From: Branchiostoma floridae
Taxonomy: Eukaryota; Chordata; Leptocardii; Amphioxiformes; Branchiostomatidae
NCBI RefSeq assembly: GCF_000003815.2
Contig: NC_049982.1
Coordinates: 29,897,997-29,961,996, forward strand
Reading direction: 5' to 3'
DNA length: 64,000 bases
Below the pieces are notes generated by a model. That model worked only from the letters and a program-made list of their open reading frames with translations. It did no database searches and was not told the DNA's origin. Shown in pieces: positions 23,411 to 37,100 of this stretch; position 1 is the stretch's first letter; each line of letters starts with the position of its first letter. Made by a program: the position numbers and the translations under genes.

Positions 23411-24730
23411 GATACTTGGTAACAAGATTCAAGTCAAATTTTTGACATAAACAACTTTAAAATGATTAATTTTGGCACTTTTCTGAGGGGAAATTTGTTT
23501 TCTTTTGGCCTCCTGACGTGACCTTCCATGACCCCGCACAGAGCCACACCTGTGCGCGTCAGCCGGCGAGTTAATTGAATCAAAGACCTAGCCAATCAGC
23601 GAAGAGGAGGCCAAAGGCTAATTAATATTCATAAGCGGGGCCTCATGATCCCGTTTATAGCAGTGTTCCTGCCAGGGGGAGCGAAGCCCGCCTAAGGCTC
23701 TCGCATTTTAGACTATTCAGAAGGCTTTATATTGTATCAGTTCTTAGGGGCATATCTATGATAATCGCAGCAGTCACTTAACTTCTCTTCAGGAGTTTAG
23801 CGTAACACTATTTCAGGTCAAACCGTCAAAAGCAAATAAAAACAAACTTTAACGTTACTGAGTTCAACAGTACTTATCCGAAGTTATTATCCGAAGTTGA
23901 AACGCTAGCGATGGTATTTTCGCTGCGCTGTTAGCTCCGTGCGACTGTTGTTGACGGTCTTATAACGGTATATTTTGCACCCCTGTACCCTGGTATAAGT
24001 AACATTTGGTATAGATAGGCATAAGATAATCGGTAAAATGATCCAAGTAAAATTTTTGGCATAAAGTACTGTACAAGGCTTAATTACAGCACTGTTTTTT
24101 AGGGGAAATTGGTTTTCTTTCGTTCTCCATGCCATGACCTTTCGGACGTTCACCCCACAGAGCCGACATCTGCACCTGCGTCTAGCCGGCAGGAAGAGTT
24201 AATTCAATTAATGGTTCAGCCAATCAGCGAAGAGGAAAGCGAAGGCTAATTAATATTCATAAGCGGGACCACACAATACGTTAACTTGAAGACTCAGGCC
24301 GTACAGACTTCTCGCCAGGATTTTTTTTAAAGCGTCGGACAGGGGTCCGGGGGCCGCCGAATGTCCCTGGCGGGGTCCAGGGGCAGGGCCACTGTGGGGG
24401 GGACCCAGGTGGGCGAACCCCCCCCCCCGGAAGCTCTTGCATTTTAGACTATTGAGAAGGCTTCTTTTATCAGTTTTTTAGGGCCATATCTACGATAATC
24501 GTAGCAGTCACTTACTTCTCTTCAGCAGTTTGACTTTAAAATATTTCGGGTCAAAGCTTCAAAGACAACTAAAACCTCATAAACAACAAACTTTACTTAG
24601 CTCAACAGTATACTAAAATATTGTACGGGTTGCCATCCTTAGTTGAAGCGCTTATTTATAGCGCTAGTATCTTCGCTGCGCCGTTTTCCGCCGTGCGACT
24701 TTTGTTGACGGTCTGATATCCCTACGTCGC
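23400..24730. repeat. Direct duplication of an approximately 600-bp block
   Basis: The order 'agccaatcagcgaagagga', 'ggctaattaatattcataag', 'cattttagactatt', 'gataatcg', 'cagtcactta' and 'gttgacggtct' is found in 23560-23970 and again in 24190-24720. The second copy has an extra poly-C/G insert near 24340-24430. Confidence 0.7.
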
Positions 24731-27700
24731 CGCCTCGCTGATATTCCCACGGACATGTTTCAAGAAAAATACCCAGCAAAAAACGCTGTTCTGCGTCAAA
24801 TTCTATTCTATAAAACATGTAGGACTCAATGTTACAGTCTAAATATTTTGTAGAAGCACCGCTGTAGGAAAGAAGGTCCAGGCAATGTAAAACATCACGT
24901 AGCATGAAGTTCGCTGTCAACTGGCACACAGCACATGACTGTTTGAAACTCTAAGTCTAATCAACAGCCGTGTTTGATTGATAGCCGGCGGTCCTTTGAT
25001 GAAGTCGGCGAAAGGTGCGTTAGTTAGAAAATCTGCGTTTAGTTTTGATACGTAATTATAAGTTAGACAGTGGCGAGAATGATTATTTTCTCATCAATAT
25101 TTCTCTTCAGAATTATTTGAACTTAATTGTACATCTAAACAATTGGCTTACCTGTGCAATGTTTATATGATTAATGATCAGTGTACTGAAATCATGTGTA
25201 ACGTATGGCTCCTAGTCAATAGATCAGCATTTTCTCTATAGTGACCACCTGTATATAGTGGCCACATTTCCTAGTGCTGTTGTTTTTTGACATAAACTTT
25301 GAACATTTAAATTGTAAGTAACTTTAAACTGCCAGAGTTTCAGCCCAACAAAACACTCTCAGCGCCAGGGTATGAACAGACTGACCAGACAGACGAAAAT
25401 AAATCCTCGAACAAGGTTCAATCGTATCTTCCGGGTCTGGCAGGAAGTTGTTAAACTAAAATAAGAATAGGCTCGATGGCTGATTGCATACAAAGTAAAA
25501 CAATTTAACAGTTTTACAGCTTGAACAAACGCTCCTACAGTACCTGCACCTGCTTGATAATTATTAAATCGTATGCCCTACTTGAAGAAAAAAAGTTCAC
25601 TGCAATAATAAATGTACCCACATCACAAGGAGCTTATACTTTTTTAAACTTACACCTAGTTATCGTACTGAAAATTGTTAATGACATTACATGAAGTCAT
25701 TCAACAATTTTCAGTCATGATGAAAATTTTCTGAATGGAAGGTGTGATTATATTGTCATTTTCTGAAAAATAGAAGCAAGCTCTGTTTTTACCTGGAATC
25801 AATTCACAATACCAGTCCACTTTGGGGGATAATGTACTGTTAAGAGGATGTTCCATTTTTGCGCAGGGGTGATTTGGAACAGTCCAATGTTGCGTGGGAA
25901 GGGGTATGGCTGAAATATGCTGTATTTGCTCTTAAGCAAATGTCGGCCTTTCTAGTTCATTATTTTGTTTCTAACTTGCACGATAGCCAGTATCTCGCAA
26001 AGGTAGCTGATGTCAACATTTTTTAAATCTTAATATCCATGGTGAATCGAGGCTTGAAACTGTTACAAGTTATAAGAAGGTTTGATATGAAGCACCCAAT
26101 GCGCCAACACTTTATACTCGAAAATCAAAACATTGTCTGCCCAGTTGTGGAGAAATTAACTGCACAAAATCGTCCTCATACGAGCGATGCGGCAAGCGTA
26201 ATGACCTCACTACTAGTTGTCAGTAGATTGAATTGAATTCAATTAACTTATTTCGGGTGTCGCAACTTCCTGCCACCCGAACCATTGTAGCAGCCTAGAA
26301 AACCCTGTAGATTACCTTGGACAGTTAATGCGCAATTTTTTTTCTGTAGTTTTGGTTTTGTTCACTAAATCCAACACTGACGTTTTTGATAAATCAATAA
26401 GCAACGTTAAGTACTGATAGCACTACGTAAGCTATCATGTGCTAATTTGCTAGTCCTACGCCAAAGATGAAGAGAAGATTGTGCAGCGTTGCTTTTGCTT
26501 TGATGTGAACTGCTGAAGTTTTGAATATTATTACAACTCGCAAGCTCGCATGCAATCTGAACAAGTGAGCCCTTCCTTACCATCAACAACGAAAGTAAAG
26601 CTGCACTGTCCTTTCGTATTCAACAAACGTTACAATGCTACGAGAAAAGAAATCAAAAGGTAGAACTCTCATTTCAATCTAAATGGACGTAACCATGATG
26701 TTTACCTCTCGCGAAGGGGGCATTCCAACGTTGTCGATTGTGTGAGTGTTTTTATTCTTGACTATTGTACGCACAAAAAGGTAGTGGTGAATAATTACCC
26801 GCAGAGCAAATAAAGACTGGCAAACTGCTCCCCAGGTGCGAAGGAGTACGAAAAGCGCACTGCGTTATGTGACCAAAACCATTGCAAGCATAATGGTTGT
26901 GTAGTGTTTCAAGACATCACAGCTAAATTTCTTCCACTGACCTGTTTACCAATCCTTGATATATTGCATATAGTCTTATAAAGCACTATTTCAGATTTTC
27001 CAGGAAAACCCTACCTCACAACGGATAAATATATCAAGATTTTTCTTGATTTGGATCACTTTGGATTTTTTTTACAAATGTAACAATTCTACCACACTGA
27101 AGCTATGTACAGTGTTGGTTTTAAATCAGATATAAACCGTCTATGTTTACAGGCTTGCCAGTTAACATCCGAACAAGACGGAAACAATATATAGCTAGGT
27201 TCAAAAATTTCAAAACAGAACGTTAATTAGTTCTCTCCTATCGAATTCAGCAATGGTTGCAACATTTACTGTAAGAATAGAATAGCCCAAGGCAGAGGTC
27301 TCGTTGCAGTCTATGCGACACAACCCCGACACTTAACAAGTTACCAAGATTTTCGTGATTGCGTGCACGTGGCTGTTGTGTATTGACCGTAGATATATTT
27401 CAAATTTAAAGTACTTGACGTCAAAGCTGTGTTTTTGTGTTATTATATGCTTTATCATTCCAGGCTTGGGACCCTCGCAATCGGTTGTTACAGGAAGGTA
27501 TGATATTCCCCAGCTACCTTCTGTATCGACACTCTCATGAAAGCATTACTTTCAAGCCTTTATCGCGTAATTTTCACTTGCTTCTTAATGTTATTGAAAG
27601 GAACCTTTTATATTAGTAACTACACTGATTTGGTTAACGGCGCATGGCAAGTGGTGGCACCTTTCCTTATCATGGACTTCAGTGTAATATATGCTCGCAC

Positions 27701-29991
27701 AACGTTGAACTTGGAGAAGTTAAAGACCATGCATATTTCTTTATAGAACAGCCGTAACCATTCTAATGGGTTTAATATTTGCCCCTTTGCGTTTTTAAGA
27801 TGAATCACGTTTTGAATAAGTCGGATAATAATTGGTAGTGCTACGAAAGCTTTAACTCATCATCATTTTTACAAGAGTAAAGTGATAGCTTCACTAAAGC
27901 AAATACGTGATAAAGACCTGCAAGCTTACCAGTTTACATCTGAACAAGATGGAAACAGTAGCTAGATACTTTTCAAATAGAATCAAGAACAATTTACTTA
28001 TTGAGTTCTGTCCGTCCGAATTCAGCAAAGGATAAAACGCATTCAAAAATTATACATTTATATAAACAAAATATACTTACCGTAAGAACAGGATGGCTCA
28101 AAGTAGAAGTCTCGAGAACGTTATGTACAGTCTGTGCGACGCAACTGTAAACTTTACCAAGTAACCAACTTGAAGGTTGTCACGAATCTTACGTGGCTGT
28201 TTTCTATTGACTGTACAAACGTTATTATTGTAGTGGTGAATACTTAGCTCAAGAGCAAATAGAGACATGCTTTTGACTGCAAGCTTTAGGCAAAGTGGTG
28301 CCCAGTTGCGAAGGATTATTCAGCATCAGGTGCCCTAAACAATAAAAAAGGTAATGACAGCGCTGTATTAAGTTGTGGTTAAAGTTTCACAGCATCATAG
28401 CTAGTTGCGTTCGGCAGTCTTGGCTTCAAATCCTTGATATCTGGGACGTAATGTGATTTAAATTAGTACTATCTAAGAGTCAGACAATCCCAGGACTTCC
28501 TTTGTCACAACGAAAATCCTGTATCAAATTTCGTTGATACGGGATATCTACATTCACCGGGATTTAAATTCACACAACAACAGAATACTTTTTTAAGGTC
28601 TACTACTGTACAACTATGTAATGTAAACAAAGAAGTGTATACAATGAATTATCACATGTCTATGAATAAGTATAAACATATCAACATGTTGATACTACTG
28701 TACACCATTGATTCTAAGGTCTAAACATCCTTTGATATATTTGACTTTTTACACACTTTAAGGGTTATCACCTCCTAGGATGTAGTTGAATTTACCTACG
28801 GAACAGAACGTATCGAATTCTCTACATGGGATACCCACATATAACCCAGTTCATCAGGGGCGATATAGGAGGGGGTGGTAGAGGTTACGGGCAGGAGAAA
28901 TACTTAAACTTGAGACATTGTAGCATCCCCGCTAAAATGTTAATCACAACATCTACTTGTTTCTAACATAGCTCTACCATATGCATGAAATTAACCTATA
29001 TATTGTTTGGTTCATGCAGCCACGTTGAGATGTAACGGTATGATGCAAAATTTATATCTCTTGAGAAATGAAGAACTGCATGATTTTGATTCTTAGTCAT
29101 GACTCTTCTATATACTAAACAATGAAATAGGTTTGCATCCATCAACAAGACAATAAAAACTCCTGAAACCGTACCAAGTTACCTATATATCAGTTACCTA
29201 AATGCCGTGCTTTGTATGTTATTCGACACCGCGTACTTCATCACGAATAAATCACTGAAAACGCTGTCTGTATACTAGATAGTAATACGCTTTGTTGTTG
29301 TAGAATAAAAGATGCGAAATTTCGAACAGAAAACAAACTTTTTCAAAACGACAAAAACAAAAGAAAAGAAACTATTCTATGGTTACATGTGTACGTATAC
29401 ATATTTTCTGCACACCATATAAGCTAGAGCCTGTAAAGGTGAACAGCTTGATCTTCGGAAGCGAAGAAGCAGCCATAATGATACAGTGTCTGTTACTGTG
29501 GGGATTCAAGAAGAGATACGTTTATACAGAATTCAAGTTGTTTCTTTCAAATGCTTGTACATTTTACGTACGGATCTGTTGAGTTTATGGAATGTGATTA
29601 TCAACCGTTCACTGATGCATTCACGTGCAAGTTTTGTAGTGAATATTTGTTTGTAGGCCCAGTCTAGCGTGGATTTCGGCGGCGCACAGGTGTTGGTCCG
29701 GGAAAAAATAAGAAGTCACAAAAGGAGGTTTTCAACAGGAAAAGTACTGACAGGAATAATAAGGACAAAAGAATAAATGGTCTGGCAATGCTCACTCAAA
29801 AGAGAAAACATTGAACAGTTCATGGTTTGTTCTCACCTTTACGTCGGAAAGCCATTTGTGCTGAAGCGGCATTGTTTGTTTTTGTTACACGCCAGACTTG
29901 ACTTTGCCAGTTCTAATAGAGACTTGTCACAGGGCATTTAAAAACAAGAATTGTACTCAAGTTTCTGTATACGAGGTAACTATTAGTAACC

Positions 29992-30144
29992 ATGGCAGCC
30001 ATGATGCAAGCGAAATTCCGCGCAGATGATGTTGACACCGGCGGCGGACCAACGACTCGTGTCGCCGAAAGCCGGGACCTCGCCGAAACGCACGCCAGAC
30101 CGGGTCTTTACTGGACCAAAAAGCAAGTAAATGGACGTGTATCA
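29992..30144 (+). CDS. Small uncharacterised ORF or candidate first exon
   Basis: An ATG in good Kozak context (ACCATGG) opens a 50-codon frame that is richer in CpG than its surroundings. It encodes a basic/acidic, non-repetitive peptide starting MAAMMQAKFR. A GTAAAT donor-like site overlaps the end (about 30126), so it could be the first exon of an unseen gene. I recognise no family. Confidence 0.2.
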
Positions 30145-30254
30145 TAATCAATAAGTTCACATTTATAGGTTAACTAGAGTTCCATTAACAACTATCTAAT
30201 TAGCATTTTATTTTGTACAACATTGTCTAAGGTAGCTACATACCAAAAAGCATG

Positions 30255-30480
30255 AGAGTCAGCCCCCCCCCCCCCCCCTCCACTCCTTCCTTTCTCTTCC
30301 TGGAACGGGGTGGGTTTATCAAGTTTCGCCATTAGTTATGGAAATTAGATCTAAATTAACATAATTATTATCATATTGCATCAAGCATTACTTCTGGGGG
30401 GGGGGGCTTTTGAGGCTCGCGCCAACTTTCCTGTCGTCTAACGCCAGAACGACGCTAGAGCCACCAAATTTGGTGATTTT
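30255..30480. mobile_element. Fragment of the poly-C/G-ended element family
   Basis: A poly-C run at 30263 and a poly-G run at 30395 followed by 'cttttgaggc' and 'agagccaccaaatttggtga' match the end of the element at 35261-36193. Another fragment is at about 47153-47235. Confidence 0.5.
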
Positions 30481-31185
30481 TCTTAAAATTTAGTTGGAAC
30501 AATTCAAGTATGAAAACTTTTCCATTTCTTTCGTGTTGCCATTGTAACCGTTTCTCGAAAATCGATGATTTCAGTTAAAACAATAAATCCTTCATATTTT
30601 CATTTTTTAAAATATTTCCTTAATATCATTAGTGCTATTTGTATGAAATATTACATTATCTAGAATATCTCATAATCAAATATGCATAAATAATGCTTAT
30701 TTCATGACGATCAAAAGCAAAGATGGCAGACAATTTGGCAAGTTCATGTATAACTAGCTCAGTATCCCTGCTGTGTATGGTTTTATATGGGTGTGTGCGT
30801 GTGGGTGTGTTTGAACATCAATCACCGTAGCCGGACTAAATTCCCGCCCCAAGCGGCCGGCCCCATAATTGCAGGGAGGGGTCCCGGGTAATTAACTCCA
30901 GCCGGCGAGAGATTGTGTAAACACAGGCTACAATCATCGCACCAGCAGGAAATCACGAAGTCACATAACTGTAGTATGACATCATGGCTATATTTAGTGC
31001 GCGTGAAGTCTAAAGGCTGTCACGAGTGTTTATCAAGTACCTAATAAGAGTGGCCTGTTTACTGGCCACAGACAGCTGAATCTTACTTTTCAACAAAACT
31101 TGTCGCCCAAATTCAAGGGTCTAACTCAAGCCAAGAGTGGGCAAAAAGGAGAAACTGTGAGACATAGTAGAGAGGAATCCTGCGG

Positions 31186-32040
31186 TTACGGCATCCCTGG
31201 GTTCTGCTGACTAGGAGAGAAAGGAAAGAAAGAAGGAAGGTGCGTTTCTGAGGTAAGAAAAATTGCCTCTTTGTTCCTTTTAAACACTACAAGTTTATTT
31301 CCATTGAGGAGTCTGACGCAATATGGGAGAGTGCTGTTACTCAACCGGGACGTCCTACATTTGAAACTGGTGTAGCTGGCATTATTCCTTAAAGTTCTGT
31401 TGTGAACTTCCCCCCGACGCAATGGGAGCCATGAACTGTATCTGCTAGAGTTCGCAAGAGATTGCGCATATCTAAGACATAGAATGTCCCTTCTAGACTC
31501 CAGACGACTGAGTCCTGTTGTGCGCAGAGCAGACTCATAGGTGACGTACTCTGGTCCCAGTATGATCCTCAGGGCTCTCTTCTGGACGCGCTCAATCTTC
31601 GCTGATAGATCTCTGGACAGTCCCGGGTGCCAGACGACGCATGCGTACTCCAGAAGTGGCCGTACGAAACCAATATGAATTGGTATAAGATCACACATGT
31701 CCAGTCCGTGCTTCTTCAGGTTCTTTATCATGTATAGACGTTTGCTACCTTTGCTGACAATTGTGGTCACGTGTTGAGTCCATTTGAGGTTGTTCTGGAG
31801 GATAAGTCCCAGGATACGTACTGCCTGCACAACCTCTAGTTGGGTTCGACCAACAGTGATCACAGGCGGTGGTGGAGGATTTCTCATGAAGCAAAACACC
31901 ATCACCATGCACTTAGATGGGTTTAAGGACATGAAGTTGGTCTCAGTCCAACGAGGCAAGCCATTGATGTCGTCCTCAATCCTTGGTGTTGCCGACACAT
32001 GTCGTGATTCGGACACAGACATATCATCCACATATTTATG
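31186..32040 (-). pseudogene. LINE reverse transcriptase C-terminal half (family A)
   Basis: A 281-codon open frame on the minus strand starts at the YVDD catalytic motif (KYVDDMSVSE, about 32040). It continues with NPSKC, LGLILQNNLKW, a LEYACVVWHPG segment and QKRALRIILG, which is standard non-LTR reverse-transcriptase thumb and tail. The 5' part is missing. At the YVDD boundary it abuts a different LINE. Confidence 0.8.
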
Positions 32041-32046
32041 GTCTTG

Positions 32047-32515
32047 TCAATCTCCTTGTCCAAGGAAAGATTGTTGTTGGCGGTGGACCCAAGGTGTGTA
32101 AAATATACCATCACAATCGTAGTCACCAATGTTGATAGCTGGTGGTGCCTCTACACCCTGGCTCAACACTTCTGTCTTCTTGAGGCTGATGATCAGACCA
32201 AAGTCGCGGCATGCCTGGGAAAGGCGGTCCATTAGGGACTGGAGTCCCTGCTCTGTATGCGCTGCAAGTCCGGCGTCATCAGAGAACAGTAGGTCTCTGA
32301 TCAGAGCTTCGCGTACCTTTGTTTTGGCCCTAAGGCGGCTGAGGTTGAACAGCTTGCCATCTGATCTTGTGCGGAGGTAGATTCCCTTTGTTGCGGTACC
32401 AAAGACATGCAAGGAACAGGGCGAAGAAGATCCCAAACAACGTAGGAGCCAGAACGCAGTCTTGCTTCACGCCGCTGCGTGTGTCGAATGGCTCGGATAT
32501 TCTGTCACTGTACAT
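32047..32515 (-). pseudogene. LINE reverse transcriptase palm fragment (family B), frameshifted
   Basis: On the minus strand, two frames joined by a shift near 32400 encode GVKQDCVLAPTLFGI and then RDLLFSDDAG with ISLKKTEVL. These are palm motifs of a non-LTR element in which FADD has become FSDD. It meets family A at about 32043. The second catalytic block there belongs to a different sequence type, so this is two elements juxtaposed, not one gene. Confidence 0.7.
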
Positions 32516-32520
32516 ATAGA

Positions 32521-32927
32521 ATACATTTACGGTGTATCCCGTATCACCCGAGGTCCCAGCCCAACCGCGGGTCGGATCGCCCGAAGGCCGGAGGGTGATC
32601 CGACTTGCCGGAGGGCTGGGACCGAGGGTGATGCGGAATACACCGTGTTGTATTTTATTTATGTCATACCCACCTGAGAAAACTCATGTTTTGATGCGAC
32701 ATGCGCCAGAAGTTGAACAAATTTGGTGCGCTCGAACAAAAAGTGTTACAACAGTATGTTCCAACATCCGAATCAGGCATTCGGATTTTCGACGGCGCCG
32801 CACTCGAAATAGTTCGATTTTTCGAATGGAGCCCGTGTGATACAACTTAGAGTCTATGTAATACGGAAAGTTATTACACGGTCCGGAACACCCATATCGA
32901 ACGTTTTCGCGTCACAGGTATGACATC
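32521..32927. mobile_element. About 400-bp foldback element, copy 1
   Basis: One end is a hairpin: 'cggtgtatcccgtatcaccc' with its inverse 'gggtgatgcggaatacaccg'. The body contains 'tcatacccacctgagaaaac', 'gttgaacaaatttggtg' and 'gtcacaggtatgacat'. Two further copies in the opposite orientation lie at 56834-57212 and 57453-57813. Confidence 0.75.
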
Positions 32928-33911
32928 AAGGACAGTACCGTCCCATTCATGTTGGTGTGGAAGGATTAAATGAGGCTTTGCAGCTTATGTGGAAAGCCTA
33001 TCTTGGGTAGAATCTTGAAGAAGCCCTCTCTACTTACCCGAACCAAGGACGTTATATAGAGACGATGTCCTTGCCTTAACAAAGCCTTAAGATTTCTTGT
33101 AGAGATGCTTGCGGTTCGCCTTGAAAGTACCGGCAGAGCTAACAATAGTACCTAAGTAGCAACAGGACGTGACTAACTCAACAGGTTTTTTTCTGGTATG
33201 TAAAAGAACAGTCTTTTGGCAGACGGCCACCCTTAGTGAAAACAATAATTTTTGTTTTCCTAAGGTTTACATTCAGTCTCCATGTATTACAGTAGTTTCT
33301 AGCTTATTCAATGATGGAGTGATCCTTATTGGGCTTTTGCGATGTACTGGTTACGCGCAACGATAAAGGGAAGAACGGGATTTGTCTCCTATATACGTCG
33401 AAGTGTGGAAGAGACTCAAGAAATAGATGTACCCTACCAACTGAGACAAGTCTGAGAAAATTCGGATTTACTGGCGATCTGTGACAAGCTGACTCGGTGA
33501 GTTATTTGAATGCAACACTTCTGTTGACTAGGGAAGACAGAAAACTAATAATAACAGCTTTATGTAGCCTCCACTAGGGCTTCCTACGGGGGTAATTATA
33601 AGGGGGTCGTAGAATTCTGCCACAGAATTTGGGAAATCGGTCAGGGAGTCAGTTCACGTTTACATTCATGTTTCCCCACCAGCCGGCCAGTTCACACCTA
33701 GGCCAATTAAGACCGGCTAGACTTTTTTCCTAACTTGGCCAAAGTCCCCTATTCCTATTCGACCAGGCGGGAGTTTGGTAAAGAGTAGATTCATGCGAAT
33801 TGGACAACAGTTAAAGAAAGTATGTCTGGTATTAGCCAAAAGATATGGTGATGGCATCAAGAGAAAGTGACAAAATTGTATGTGGAATATTTACGTAGAG
33901 CTTTAACGTCA

Positions 33912-33926
33912 AACACACACGCACAT

Positions 33927-33998
<72 letters not shown>

Positions 33999-34042
33999 CT
34001 GTGTGTGTATGTCTGTGTGAGTGTGTGTCTGTGTGTGTGTTG
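33912..34042. repeat. Compound (CA)n(TA)n(TG)n microsatellite
   Basis: CA, TA and TG dinucleotide runs in succession form a potential cruciform. They lie about 120 bases upstream of the SLC35G-like start codon. Confidence 0.95.
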
Positions 34043-34165
34043 CGTTGACAACAACTAAATACAAGTAATCACTAAATGTCCTTTGCACATAGGTACCAGT
34101 TTTTAACATTTTTTTTTTCATTTTGAATTTATCACATTTCTTTTACTTTCAAGGAACTATAGAAA

Positions 34166-37100
34166 ATGAGTGGGGACACCGAGAACAGCAAGGAGATGGG
34201 CACACATCTGAGGAATGGAAACTCCGAGGATCAGAAAAGGAGCGGCAATTGTCGACTCTGGATCAAGGCAAGACCGTGTAGCAAGATCGTGTAGCCCTTA
34301 ATTTTATCAAAATTGCTACAGATTTTAACAAACTTAATGAATGAAATGTATTAAATACTGAAAGGTGTCATCTTTGACCTAACACATTAGCAGTTTAAAC
34401 GGTTCACAGGCTCACAAACACTTTTGCTCATTATGATAGATAAAGTTGGTTAAACATCGCGCATCAATGAAAATTACCATTTTTAAACAATTGACGTAAA
34501 TTTCAGGAAGACAACTTTTTAAATTCTTTGTTTGTTTGATACCTTTAGATATTACGTTGAGCCCCTGAACGATTTAGCTAGTAATATAACATCAATGACT
34601 TCATAACTACGTCACATTTTGTCAGAACGGTACCAATTTTTTAGGTAAACACACGTACCTCCAAATTTTAGATGGCTATCAGTCCATCTTGTTCACGGAG
34701 TGACCTAGTTCTCGCGAGAGTTGTGAGATCTAGGTCGAGACTTGCGTGAACAAGATGGACTCATAGCCATCGAAAGTTTGGAGGTACGTGCGTTTACCTT
34801 TCAAAAGTAGTCACTGCTTGATGAAAATTCTATTAACTGTGTACATACGTGATGACTAATGAATCTCTTCAACTATGTCCCTGTGTGCTTTTTCAGAACC
34901 TCTCGGGTGTGGCAGCCTGCATGGCAAGCAGTTTCTTCAAAGGTCCAGTACCACCAACTTCACGATACGTCATAGACCGAGGATACACACCATATCAGAT
35001 GCTTTTCTTGGATGACTTGCTGATTTTCCTTGTGGCACTGAGCATCACTGTGTACCAACGGACAGACATGCTGCCAAATGGCTGGAAACATGGAGTCCAC
35101 TTGATTTTTCTCGGATGTGCACGGTTTACCAGTGTTCTTTGCCTGTTCATGGCGTACCAGTTTATTCCTCCTGCGACCGCAGAAGCCGTCTGGAACGCCA
35201 GTATGCCGGTATTTGTGGTGACCTTGTCCTGTATCTTCCTTCAACAGGTAAACGGTGTACCTATTCAGACCGGGCTTTTTTGGTCATCCCTGGACCGGGG
35301 GGGGGGGGGGCTTTTGAGGCCCTCCACTTCTAAGTCCTCTAACTCCTGAACGACGTGCCGTAGGGCCACCAAATTTTCGGGACATGATATCGACATACTA
35401 TCTGACGAGTATTTGACGTTTGACATAACGTTGACGTAATATGACGTAATTATGACGTCATCAATTTTATTGGCCGGACCCATGAAAAAAGGGTATTCTC
35501 AGAAAACTTCAAGTTATACTACAAAAATGTAACAACAAGTGCAGATAACAGAATAATAATGTTCAGTCCGACTTGTATTGCCAATAGCAACATCGATGAC
35601 GTCATAATGACGTCATGCACATCTAAGATGCTAGTTAGGCTCCGCCATATTATATCCACCACCTTGAATTTTTAAAACTACTTTTTTTTGCAACAAATAA
35701 TCACAAAGGGCATTTAAATAGACTAAATTCATTCATTTAGATGGTTTTTGATGAAAAAATACCAGGTAGTTACAAATTTTAAGGGATAATTAGCTTGTTA
35801 TTCTTAATCTGGCCGTACGGTCCGCCATCTTGGATTTTGGGCTGATGACGTCATCAAATTAGCATAATTTATGCATATATAATTATGAAAGATATGCAAA
35901 ATAATATAAGATTCTATTTATGTAACAAATTAGCTGTAATATGGCAAATAAATGTGAAAAATACATTGTTAGAACCAAAAATAGTGATTTTTGGCAAAAC
36001 TGCCTGTCAGCAAACGGTTGCCATGGCAACACCAAAAAAATGGAAAATTTGTCAAACTTCGTAAAATTGTGTCCATTAATATTTTAGGAAAACTCACCAA
36101 ATTTGGTGACTTTAGCGTAAGGCGTTCTGGCGTTATAGGACATCGAAGTTGGGCGCGGGCCTCAAAAAGCCCCCCCGCCCCCGGTCTGAATAGGGTTAAA
36201 CCCTTAACTTTTACAGCTTGTTGACACAATCAGAAATAGTTAACCTGCCAACATGTCGATACATTTGTCAACTAGAAAGGTCCGGGCAAAACTGTTTCTG
36301 CTTCAAATTACGGTTGCTGTGGTTATGTGTATCAAATCCATGATTTTATGTACATATAACCTTATATGTAATAAATCATCTAACGGCGGTGAACGGTAAA
36401 AATTTGGTACCTTTCCAATCATGATAGCTGCAAAAATAAAACTCATCAAATACTGGCACCGTTTGGCAAACTTACCCGAGGACTCTCTGCTCGGTGATGC
36501 ATATAATACCGTAGTTACTGGTGATAATGACTGGATGAATCATGTAAAGTTGATTGTAAGTTGATTTAAAGCTTAATGTTTGGGAAAGCTAACAGGCATT
36601 TTACTTCTGTACATTTTCTTTCATTCCAGATTCCAACACGTGTGACCATCATCGGCAGCACGTGCTGTGTAGGAGGTGTCGTGCTCCTTAGTTACGGCAG
36701 CTTTGTCAACATGACGTCATCATCGAAGACTACAGACGTCACTCTTGGACAGATTCTAGCCGTAACTGGAGCGCTGATTCACTCCATGCTTGACGTTGGC
36801 GCCAAATCTATTTTAGAATCCACCCCGAGGGCAATGTCCGTGATGTACACGTACGCTGTTAGTTCACTGTCTGCCGGGATAGGGGCGTTTGTTACCAGTG
36901 CCACATGGCACCTTGAACCAGTGACTGCAACAGTCTTAGTGCTAAGCTGTTGCAGTCATGGTGTGGGCATGATGTTCTTCTACCTTGGTCTAAAGTTAGT
37001 AGAGGTTAATGCAGTTACTGCTCTGATTCAGCTCAGCGCGTTTTCGGCCTATGGCCTGCAGTGGGTAATGTTGGGATTAGCTCCGACAGTTTTAGATGGT

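Larger units (their letters stand above)
24731..31185. other. Gene-poor region with duplicated non-coding blocks
   Basis: I found no exon I could support apart from a small ORF at 29992. Blocks at 26700-26900, 27300-27400 and 28110-28340 share words with 22275-22480 ('ggcattc(c/t)aacgttg', 'gcaaata(a/g)aga', 'accattgcaagc', 'acgtggctgtt'). This looks like repeated local duplication. It could be decayed gene or promoter duplicates, but nothing coding is recognisable. Confidence 0.45.
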
